From: a bacterium
GTDB lineage: Bacteria; CSSED10-310; JAJRTK01
Reading direction: 5' to 3'
NCBI GenBank assembly: GCA_024278345.1
Contig: JAJRTK010000145.1
Location: 1 to 8,613 of the forward strand
DNA: 8,613 nucleotides
A program made the translations under genes and the position numbers. The notes below the pieces were generated by a model. The model saw only the letters and a list, made by a program, of their open reading frames with translations. It was not told the origin of the DNA and ran no database searches. Positions 1-5,807 of the stretch are shown here, piece after piece (within the stretch, counting starts at the first letter, position 1; every line of letters starts with the position of its first letter).

Positions 1-27
1 AGCAGCGCTCCCAGCGGAGGTTCGGAG

Positions 28-65
28 GCGGAGCCTCCGCGGGGTTCCAGGGCCGGGGGCCCTGG
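28..65. repeat. Pair of tight GC-rich hairpins (REP-like)
   Basis: Two perfect inverted repeats lie side by side: GCGGAG-C-CTCCGC at 28-40 and CCAGGGCC-GGG-GGCCCTGG at 47-65 (8-bp stem, 3-nt loop). A copy of GCGGAGG at 14-20 could instead pair with CCTCCGC at 34-40, so alternative folds exist. No T-run follows, so this is not a classic intrinsic terminator. The 'GGAGCCTCCG...GGTTCCAGGG...CCCTGG' layout resembles dispersed REP-like hairpin elements seen in other GC-rich bacteria. That assignment is from memory, and only one copy is visible here. Confidence 0.4.
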
Positions 66-212
66 CGCTGTGTCCGGATTTCGCAGCGTGGCCGAAACGA
101 TGGACGAGGCCCCGTCGAGCCGCTTTGCGGCCTTGATCCCAGGCGCGGCGGCCTCGCGCGTCTCTACTGCGGCAGCTGATCCATCGTTGGCGCCTTCGGC
201 GGTTCTCGCTGA

Positions 213-344
213 CGCTCGCCGGGTCACGCCTCGCGTTACCCGACGGTCATCCTCTTCGGCCAGATCCTCGACGTAGTGCAGGACTACGCCTCCGGTGGGG
301 CCTTCCTCCTCCTTGGTGGCAACGCGCCTCGGACCGCCTCGTGA
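213..344 (+). pseudogene. Possible frame-broken C-terminal fragment of an upstream gene
   Basis: Right after an in-frame TGA at 210-212 there is a 43-codon stretch that reads like real protein, including VILFGQILDVVQDYASGG followed by AFLLLGG, and it stops at the TGA at 342-344. The hydrophobic-strand, helix, GG-strand-GG pattern resembles the core of glutamine-amidotransferase-like domains in some large membrane proteins. The stretch has no start codon and no ribosome binding site. The neighbouring frame is open upstream to the left edge, so a frameshift (genuine decay or a sequencing error) could have split one gene. Chance resemblance is quite possible. Confidence 0.2.
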
Positions 345-444
345 CGATCCGTGATGAGAGTTCCGGGTTTGCGTGCGGTGGCGCCGCGTTTCCGGTGTGG
401 GTCTCCGTCACTTGGGGAGGGATCCCTGGCCTGACAGCGGGAAT

Positions 445-466
445 TCCAGCAGTGAAACTGGATTTC
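445..466. promoter_or_regulatory. Overlapping inverted repeats upstream of the porin gene
   Basis: Two short inverted repeats overlap 15-36 nt before the porin start codon: TCCAG (445-449) with CTGGA (458-462), and GAAA (454-457) with TTTC (463-466). A palindrome at this distance could be an operator for a metal-sensing repressor of the Fur/Zur type or a small mRNA hairpin. It does not match the gammaproteobacterial Zur box I know, and the arms are only 4-5 bp, so this is weak. Confidence 0.2.
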
Positions 467-480
467 GTGCCCTGAAAAGG

Positions 481-2160
481 ATGCTTCTATTGCGAAAGTT
501 GCTTTGTTTCGTTCGGATTCGATTCTGCTGTTTTTCGTTTCTTTTTCTGATGTTGCCGGCCCTTGTAGGCGCGAGGGGAAACTCGGATTCCCCGGGTCCC
601 AAATCGGCGACAACTTCTAATGCTGGAGTGCCTAATTCGACAGTGCCCGCTTCTTCTTCCGCGTCCGAGGATGCCGGTGCCGATTCTCCTGAACCCGTTA
701 CAATGTCCGAGGATGCCGGTGCCGCTTCTCCTGAACCCGTTACAATGTCCGCAGGTCCGACCGCTTCTTCTGGAGCCCCTGCAACGTCCGAAGAAGAGTC
801 CGACGAAGATCTTCTTCGGGAACTTCAGCAAGAGCTCGGAGGGTCTTCCGCGCCGGATTCCGGCCAATCACCGAGCCAGGTGCGGTCAGTGGCAACGGTG
901 GCGAAGCCGGTCTCCTCCTCCGGTGGGACCATTGTTCGAGCCGGAAGATTGAAGCTCCTCGATCTCTCCTTCAATTCCCTTTTCGCGGCTGGCGGTACCA
1001 CGGCGCCCGCGGACAGGATCGGGGACCTCCAATCCGGGGGGCATGACCCGAAGCAGAACGGTTTCACGGTGCAGAACCTGGAAATGACGCTTCTTGGTGC
1101 CGTGGACCCCTATTTCCGAGGCTCGATTTTTCTTATCTTTCAGGTGGACGAGGCTGGGGAAAGCTTTGTGGAGGTGGAGGAGGCCTACCTGACGACCCAG
1201 AGCCTGCCGGCGGGCCTTCAGATCAAGGCGGGCACCTTTTTTACGGAGGCCGGACGCCTGAATCCCCGGCATCCCCACACCTGGGATTTCGCCGACCAAC
1301 CGGTGGTGAATTCCCGGATGTTCGGTGGCGACGGTCTTCGTGGGCCTGGCGCCCGGATCTCCTATTTGATGCCGCTCCCCTTCTACTCCGAGGTGTCCGG
1401 CACGGTGCAGAATGCTCGCGGTGAGACGGCTTTTTCATTTTTGGGCGCGGCGGACCAGGAAGATTTTTCAGGGCATCCCCTGGTGGATCGGCTTGTAAAC
1501 GGGCCGGAAGACCTTCTTTATACCCTAGGCTGGACCGGTTCCTTCGAGCTTTCGGAAACGACGACCTTCTTGCTCCAGGCCAGCGGAGTCTTTGGGCCCA
1601 ACCGCACGGGCCCCGGGGCTCGGACCACGATTGCCGGAGTGAGCGCGTACCTACACTGGCGTGGCATTCCGAACTACCAGGGCTACCCCTTCTTCAAGTG
1701 GCAGACGGAGGCATTTTACCGGAATTACGAGGTGGCGGGAAGTTCCCGCGGCTCGCCGGTCGCCGGTCGGGCGTCGGAGTCTGGTGGTTTTGGCGGCTTG
1801 TCGGCGGTGGATGGGGCGTCGGAGCCCGGTGGTTCGGTCGAGGCCGGGGAAGTTGGGGAGTGGTCGGGTTCGAGCCTGGAGGACGTGGGTCTGTACAGCC
1901 AAGTGGTCTGGGGTTTTCATCGTGGTTGGGTCGTGGGGACGAGGGTGGATTGGGCCGGCGGCAACGGAGATGCCGGCGATCCTCTGCGAGGCGCGCGGCT
2001 CCGGTTTTCGGCGAATCTCACGCGTTATCCAACGGAGTTTTCAAAGCTCCGCCTCCAATACAATCTGGATCGCGCCGAGTTCTTGGACAATGACCTTCAG
2101 CACTCGGTCTGGCTCCAATTCGAGTTTCTTCTTGGAGCCCACGGAGCCCACAAATTTTGA
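481..2160 (+). CDS. Metal-uptake-associated outer-membrane porin-like beta-barrel protein
   Basis: This 559-residue protein probably forms an outer-membrane barrel that admits metal ions for the binding protein and permease encoded next. The frame is open back to a GTG at 373, but ATG 481 is chosen because it starts directly with a signal peptide (Arg/Lys-containing N-region, hydrophobic core about residues 15-30, likely cleavage near Ala31). The SD is poor: AAAAGG directly abuts the ATG. Residues 34-150 are a Ser/Pro/Ala/Glu-rich linker with a 14-residue tandem repeat (62-89) and a short acidic helix (about 104-120). From about 152 onward alternating strands form the barrel, ending in HSVWLQFEFLLGAHGAHKF, whose final Phe is typical for BAM-assembled proteins. 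The core and ending match, from memory, uncharacterised barrels often found beside ZnuA-type genes. Residues 419-466 form a Gly/Ser/Glu-rich insertion, probably a surface loop. It is not TonB-dependent: no plug domain or TonB box is seen. Confidence 0.8.
   Translation: MLLLRKLLCFVRIRFCCFSFLFLMLPALVGARGNSDSPGPKSATTSNAGVPNSTVPASSSASEDAGADSPEPVTMSEDAGAASPEPVTMSAGPTASSGAPATSEEESDEDLLRELQQELGGSSAPDSGQSPSQVRSVATVAKPVSSSGGTIVRAGRLKLLDLSFNSLFAAGGTTAPADRIGDLQSGGHDPKQNGFTVQNLEMTLLGAVDPYFRGSIFLIFQVDEAGESFVEVEEAYLTTQSLPAGLQIKAGTFFTEAGRLNPRHPHTWDFADQPVVNSRMFGGDGLRGPGARISYLMPLPFYSEVSGTVQNARGETAFSFLGAADQEDFSGHPLVDRLVNGPEDLLYTLGWTGSFELSETTTFLLQASGVFGPNRTGPGARTTIAGVSAYLHWRGIPNYQGYPFFKWQTEAFYRNYEVAGSSRGSPVAGRASESGGFGGLSAVDGASEPGGSVEAGEVGEWSGSSLEDVGLYSQVVWGFHRGWVVGTRVDWAGGNGDAGDPLRGARLRFSANLTRYPTEFSKLRLQYNLDRAEFLDNDLQHSVWLQFEFLLGAHGAHKF
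664..747 (+). repeat. 42-bp tandem repeat, two copies, inside the porin gene
   Basis: Copies at 664-705 and 706-747 differ at one base only (A683 versus C725, giving Asp versus Ala). Each encodes 14 residues, SEDAGADSPEPVTM and SEDAGAASPEPVTM, in the linker between signal peptide and barrel. The near identity implies a recent in-frame duplication. Changes in copy number would lengthen the linker without breaking the frame. Confidence 0.9.
1771..1860 (+). repeat. Imperfect 45-nt direct repeat in the porin loop insertion
   Basis: GCGTCGGAG at 1771-1779 recurs at 1816-1824, each followed by a similar GGTGGTT context and spaced exactly 45 nt (15 codons). The encoded segments begin ASESGG and ASEPGG. 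Similarity fades in the second half of each unit, so this looks like an older, diverged duplication that helped build the Gly/Ser/Glu-rich insertion. Confidence 0.45.
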
Positions 2161-2197
2161 GCCCGGATGCAGGGCTGGCTGGGAGAATGTTCCGGGC
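2161..2197. repeat. Inverted repeat directly after the porin stop codon
   Basis: GCCCGGA (2161-2167) is exactly complementary to TCCGGGC (2191-2197), separated by 23 nt. It sits in the 148-nt gap between the porin stop and the binding-protein start. No T-run follows on the plus strand, so it is not a normal terminator. It could be an mRNA 3'-end stabiliser or attenuator that sets porin versus binding-protein levels, or it could be chance in GC-rich DNA. Confidence 0.3.
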
Positions 2198-2298
2198 GGG
2201 AAAAATGCGAGGGATGGGAGCGGCCGCGAGCAGCCTGAGCGGAACTCAAGCATGAAGAGAATCACGGGCCGGATCCAGAGGGTCTGGCCAACACGAAT

Positions 2299-2304
2299 GA
2301 GGTG
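2299..2304 (+). promoter_or_regulatory. Ribosome binding site that decides the binding-protein start
   Basis: GAGGTG lies a few bases before ATG 2309 (GAGG then 6 nt). The alternative in-frame starts are less well served: ATG 2252 has only GAGCGG upstream, ATG 2297 overlaps this SD itself, and ATG 2426 would leave the signal peptide without a basic N-region. Confidence 0.45.
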
Positions 2305-2308
2305 TGCG

Positions 2309-3427
2309 ATGGGATGGAATCGTTCTTTTGTTTTGAGCTTTCAATCTGCTGGTGATCGGTGGTTCTTGGAAAGATCGCCGGATTCACGGCGCGGTGGGGG
2401 CTTTTGGACTTGGGGAATTTCCCTGATGTTGTTTTTTTTGCTTCTGCCAATTCCTGCCTTGGGGAAGCTACGGATTCTGGCCACGACCTCTGATTTGGCG
2501 TCCATCGCGCAAATGGTGGGTGGGGATCACGTTCAGGTTCTGGCCATTGCCAAGGGTCGGCAGGATCCTCATTTCATCGACGCGAAGCCCAGCATCATGC
2601 TGGAGGCTCACAGGGCGGTTCTCTTCATTCGCGTGGGCCTCAGTCTGGAAATTGCGTGGGAGCCGGCGGTTCTGGAGGGCGCCCGCAACGGCAAGATCCA
2701 GCCCGGAAATCCGGGGCACCTGGACGCATCGGAGGGGGTTCGGGCCCTGGAAATCCCAGGGGTCGATCTGGATCGTTCCATGGGGGACGTCCATCCTTAC
2801 GGCAATCCACACATCTGGCTCGATCCGTGGAACGGTCGGATCATTGCCCGGAACATCGCTGTGCGCCTTTCGGAGATCGATCCAGAGCACAGCGGGGATT
2901 ACCGGGGTCACTTGGCTACTTTTCTGAAAAAACTGGACGGGAAGATGTTTGGAGTTTCGCTGGTGAAGGAGTTGGGGGGGGAGGAACTCTGGCGTCACGA
3001 GCTCGCGGGGGATTTGGCTGATTGGCTCCAAGCGCGGGAAAAACGCCTTGATCCGGGGAGTTGGGCTGGGCGAATGGCGACGCATCGCGGGCAGGAAATC
3101 CTCACGTTCCATAAGAGCTTTCCCTACTTCGCTCACCGATTCGGCCTTGTTGTGGCGACGGAGCTGGAGGCGAAGCCGGGAATCCCGCCGAGCCCCGTTC
3201 AGCTTATGAAGGTGATCCGCCTGATGCGCCAGCGGAAGGTGCGGGTGCTTCTGATGGAGCCGTTTTACGATCGGAAGCCCGCGGATCTGGTTGCGCGGAA
3301 GACGGGGGCCCTGGTGGTCCAGGTGGCGAACTCAACGGGGGGCCAGGAGGGAGTGGACGACTACCTGAGCCTCATCGACAACCTTGTTCAGCGCGTCGCG
3401 GATGCCCTGGACGGAAAGGAGTCTTGA
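2309..3427 (+). CDS. ZnuA/TroA-type metal ABC transporter substrate-binding protein
   Basis: This periplasmic cluster A-I binding protein (372 residues from ATG 2309) captures a divalent metal, probably zinc, and delivers it to the permease encoded 1 nt downstream. A hydrophobic segment at about 33-52 (ending PIPALG) is the signal peptide, unusually preceded by about 32 residues; the true start is uncertain (2252, 2297, 2309 or 2426). The mature part begins KLRILATTSDLASIAQ, typical of the family. Metal-ligand histidines are recognisable at His88 (QDPH), His168 (NPHIWLDP) and His268 (TFHKSFPYFAHRFGL). The C-terminal GIPPSP (291-296) and DYLSLIDNLV (351-360) are also family features. The aspartate used as fourth ligand in TroA seems replaced by Asn/Ser in VANSTGG (339-345), by eye. 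There is no His-rich loop of the kind many zinc-specific ZnuA proteins carry between the first two ligands, so manganese cannot be excluded. Confidence 0.88.
   Translation: MGWNRSFVLSFQSAGDRWFLERSPDSRRGGGFWTWGISLMLFFLLLPIPALGKLRILATTSDLASIAQMVGGDHVQVLAIAKGRQDPHFIDAKPSIMLEAHRAVLFIRVGLSLEIAWEPAVLEGARNGKIQPGNPGHLDASEGVRALEIPGVDLDRSMGDVHPYGNPHIWLDPWNGRIIARNIAVRLSEIDPEHSGDYRGHLATFLKKLDGKMFGVSLVKELGGEELWRHELAGDLADWLQAREKRLDPGSWAGRMATHRGQEILTFHKSFPYFAHRFGLVVATELEAKPGIPPSPVQLMKVIRLMRQRKVRVLLMEPFYDRKPADLVARKTGALVVQVANSTGGQEGVDDYLSLIDNLVQRVADALDGKES
3416..3421 (+). promoter_or_regulatory. Strong ribosome binding site for the permease
   Basis: AAGGAG lies inside the last codons of the binding-protein gene, 7 nt before GTG 3429. 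It supports a GTG start over the earlier in-frame TTG at 3384 and over the out-of-frame ATG at 3427. Confidence 0.75.
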
Positions 3428-3428
3428 T

Positions 3429-4268
3429 GTGTTTTCCGCGGAAGCCCTTCAGCTCTTGACGCTTCCATTCGTGGCTTGCCTGGTTCTCATCGGTATCCAC
3501 TGTTATCTGGGCATCCACGTGCTGGCCCGGGGCGTGATCTTCGTTGATCTGGCTTTGGCCCAGATTGCGGCGTTTGGCGGCGTCGTCGCTCTTCTTGTGG
3601 GATACGAGAGCGAAAGTCCGGCATCGTTCGGGTTTTCCTTGCTCTTTACCGTGTTGGGCGCCGCCCTCTTTTCTATCGCCCGATTCCGGGAAGAGCGGAT
3701 TCCCCAGGAGGCGATCATCGGGATCCTCTACGCCGTGGCTTCGGCCTTGGCCATTCTGGTCCTGAGCAAGTCACCCCACGGCCGCGAAGAGATGGAGTCG
3801 ATGCTCGTGGGGAGTATCCTTTTCGTCACCTGGCCGGAGATCTTCAAGACAGGGGCCATTTATCTGGCCGTGGGACTGTTCCACTACATTTTTCGGGAGC
3901 GGTTTCTCTTGATCTCCCAGGACGTGGAAGAGGCCCGGAGGCGCGGCTGGTCCATCCGTTTTTGGGATTTCCTCTTCTACTTGAGCTTTGGGGTGGTGGT
4001 GACGCGGTCGGTTCATATCGCGGGAGTTTTGCTGGTCTTCACCTATTTCGTGGTGCCCACGGTCTGCGCCATGCTCTTCGCCCACGGGTTGCGGCAGCGG
4101 CTGTTCCTGGGGTGGGGGATCGGTTTTGTCGCCAGCGTGTTGGGGCTTCTTTTGTCTTTGAAGATGGATCTTCCCACGGGAGCGTCGGTAGTGGCGTCGT
4201 CGGGCGGGGTCTTGCTGGTTTGCTCTATTGTCTACGCGTTGCTTCCGGGAAGGCCGGAAGATGGCTAG
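3429..4268 (+). CDS. ZnuB-type metal ABC transporter permease (ABC-3 family)
   Basis: This 279-residue inner-membrane protein should form the channel of the metal importer, normally as a dimer with an ABC ATPase. It is almost entirely hydrophobic, with roughly eight membrane segments (for example about 9-28, 39-57, 68-84, 94-112, 128-144, 161-185, 198-214 and 228-272 in part). Family hallmarks are LGIHVLARGVIFVDLALAQ (27-45), the loop HIAGVLLVFTYFVVP (166-180), which contacts the ATPase in relatives, and DLPTGASVV (217-225). The length is typical of ZnuB/TroC proteins. GTG 3429 is chosen because of AAGGAG 7 nt upstream; it leaves 1 nt after the preceding stop codon, so translation is probably coupled. 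No ATPase gene follows: the next gene is on the opposite strand. Confidence 0.9.
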   Translation: MFSAEALQLLTLPFVACLVLIGIHCYLGIHVLARGVIFVDLALAQIAAFGGVVALLVGYESESPASFGFSLLFTVLGAALFSIARFREERIPQEAIIGILYAVASALAILVLSKSPHGREEMESMLVGSILFVTWPEIFKTGAIYLAVGLFHYIFRERFLLISQDVEEARRRGWSIRFWDFLFYLSFGVVVTRSVHIAGVLLVFTYFVVPTVCAMLFAHGLRQRLFLGWGIGFVASVLGLLLSLKMDLPTGASVVASSGGVLLVCSIVYALLPGRPEDG

Positions 4269-4286
4269 AAAGTTGCCGAGGTGCCC

Positions 4287-4305
4287 TGAAAACCGGTATC
4301 ACCGG
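4287..4305 (-). terminator. Weak hairpin between the convergent genes
   Basis: CCGGT (4293-4297) pairs with ACCGG (4301-4305) across a 3-nt loop. On the minus strand the stem is followed by TTTT (4292-4289). It could help end the minus-strand GTPase transcript, whose TGA (4301-4299) lies in the loop and stem. A 5-bp stem and four T residues make a poor intrinsic terminator; Rho-dependent ending or simple convergence is equally likely. Confidence 0.25.
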
Positions 4306-5759
4306 GTGCCGTGGAGCGCCAGGGAAGTCAGGGCGACCATGGCGGAAAAAAAGGCCATGTCGGCCTTGTCGAAGGGGGGCGAAGGCTCGATCCGGTAGAT
4401 GCTCACGATGCCGAATTGACGCCCCTTGGCCACGAGAGGCTGGGAAATATGGCTCACGATGCCCCAGTGCTCGAGCTGTTTGTCGATGGGGCTTATTTTG
4501 CCTTCCGGGCCGGGGCCGGTGGAGGAGCGGCCCCTTTGGCAGAGCCCGGCGGCGACGCTGGGGAAATCTTTGCACGGGATGGAATTGAGCGGATCCGTGG
4601 CAAACCCTTCATGGACCACCGCCTTGAGCTTCGGACCGTTCCCCGTGGGCATGAGCACCGAGCCACCCGCGGCCCGCAGGGACTTGAGGATCACCGTGAA
4701 ATTGGACTGCAAGAGGTCGGGCAGGTTCGGCTTGACGCTGATGAGGCGTGCCAGCCGCGCCAAGTTGGCCAGTTGCCCAACCCGGCTTCGGAGTTCCCTC
4801 CTGGTGCGGTCGAGCTTGCTGTTGACCTCGGCCATGGCGACGTTGGCCTCCACAGCGCCCTCCACGAGGTGCTGAGACTCCAGAGCCTGGTTCGAATCGA
4901 TGCTTGCCCGGAAGCGGTGGCGAGTCACGGGAGCTTTTTCCGCCGCGGGCGGATTGGCCACAACTGGTGGTTGCTTGAGGAAAGGCGTCCGTTCCTCTTG
5001 CCGATCGACCAGTTGAGAATCGAGGTCTTTTGGCTTGGCTTGCTCCAGGATTTCCTTGCGGCTAAGGAGTAGCTCAGAGCTGGAGCCCGTCTCTGCTTTC
5101 GCCTCTTGATGGGCGCCGGGAAGGAGGGTTTGGAGCGAAGAGACCAACCGTTCCGGGAAGCTGGAGACGAAGCGATAGCGTTCCGTGATGCTCCCGGCCA
5201 TCATTTTCGTCGCCTCCAGGAAAGGCTCAAAAACGCCCTTTCCCATGGTGGCCACCGAATCGTAGCGTGCCCATTGGTTTTTGTTCAGAGCCTGGTCCAG
5301 GGTGTCCACGGGCAGCACATTGGGTAGATCCCGTTTGTTGTACTGGAGGACGAGGGGGATTTGGCGGATATTGAGGTCGTGGGAATCGAGGTGCTCAGCT
5401 AATTCCCTCAGTGCGAGCCGGTTTTCCGAGAGCCGATCATCAGCCGAATCCACCACCAGAACAATGGCATCGACGCCAGAAAGAACAGCGCGGCGCGTGG
5501 ATCCATATTGGACCTGGCCAGGTACGGTAAAAAGCTGGAGTTTTACCGAATACCCGCTGATATGCCCCAGATCCAGGGGCAGAAGATCGAAGAAAAGAGT
5601 CCGGTCGTTTGCCGTGTTCAGACTGAAAAGCCGGCTGCGCTGGTTGTTCTGTATGGCTTTGTGGATCTGCTCGAGGGTCGTCGTCTTGCCGCTCAAAGCG
5701 CAGCCCACGTACACGAGCTTGAGGCTCATCTCCCGGTCGGTGTTGTTGAAAAGAACCAT
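4299..5759 (-). CDS. MglA-like Ras-family GTPase fused to a C-terminal GAF domain
   Basis: This 486-residue cytoplasmic protein begins with a full MglA-type G domain (about 1-195). It lines up without gaps with Myxococcus MglA, as I recall it, through the start MVLFNNTDRE, supporting ATG 5759. Visible motifs are the P-loop GCALSGKTT (19-27), NDRTLFFD (51-58) with the intrinsic arginine finger Arg53, TVPGQ (78-82) with Gln82, and NKRDLP (141-146). A polar linker (about 215-295) leads to a probable coiled coil (about 300-340) and a GAF domain (about 341-486), which in other proteins binds small ligands or mediates dimerisation. MglA controls front-rear polarity and motility in myxobacteria; the role here is unknown. 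Ala21 stands where MglA has Gly21 (Ras Gly12). No mglB gene is adjacent. The SD AAGGAG (5771-5776) is 11 nt upstream. The gene follows the EHD-like GTPase gene by 48 nt, so co-transcription is likely. Confidence 0.88.
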   Translation of the reverse strand: MVLFNNTDREMSLKLVYVGCALSGKTTTLEQIHKAIQNNQRSRLFSLNTANDRTLFFDLLPLDLGHISGYSVKLQLFTVPGQVQYGSTRRAVLSGVDAIVLVVDSADDRLSENRLALRELAEHLDSHDLNIRQIPLVLQYNKRDLPNVLPVDTLDQALNKNQWARYDSVATMGKGVFEPFLEATKMMAGSITERYRFVSSFPERLVSSLQTLLPGAHQEAKAETGSSSELLLSRKEILEQAKPKDLDSQLVDRQEERTPFLKQPPVVANPPAAEKAPVTRHRFRASIDSNQALESQHLVEGAVEANVAMAEVNSKLDRTRRELRSRVGQLANLARLARLISVKPNLPDLLQSNFTVILKSLRAAGGSVLMPTGNGPKLKAVVHEGFATDPLNSIPCKDFPSVAAGLCQRGRSSTGPGPEGKISPIDKQLEHWGIVSHISQPLVAKGRQFGIVSIYRIEPSPPFDKADMAFFSAMVALTSLALHGTR

Positions 5760-5807
5760 CTCCCAGCCCGCTCCTTGGGGTCCGCCGAGCGGTCCCGATG
5801 CAAATCG

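Larger units (their letters stand above)
1..480. other. Left-edge region with no confident gene
   Basis: No reading frame here looks like a complete protein. Frame 1 is open from the left edge to a TAG at 274-276, but its translation is Ala/Ser/Arg-rich and resembles no family I know. The stretch holds two GC-rich hairpins (28-65), a short protein-like fragment (213-344), a perfect 10-bp palindrome AGGGATCCCT at 418-427, and inverted repeats at 445-466 just before the porin gene. No convincing sigma-70 promoter is visible; the region is very GC-rich. It probably contains the decayed or misread 3' end of an upstream gene plus the control region of the porin gene. Confidence 0.5.

Noticed and set aside
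419-447. GGGATCCC and GGAATTCC palindromes as regulatory sites
   Set aside because: Short self-complementary hexamer-like sites are common by chance and nothing else here supports a function.
284-613. Minus-strand open frames of 109 and 64 codons over the porin start
   Set aside because: Their translations are basic and low in structure, have no visible motif, and are antisense to the porin signal peptide region.
1661-2308. Open frame running through the porin gene into the binding-protein gene, which would give a 588-residue binding protein
   Set aside because: The part overlapping the porin is Arg/Ser/Trp-rich and unlike any family, whereas the porin frame is clearly coding. The binding protein needs a start near its signal peptide (2252-2426).
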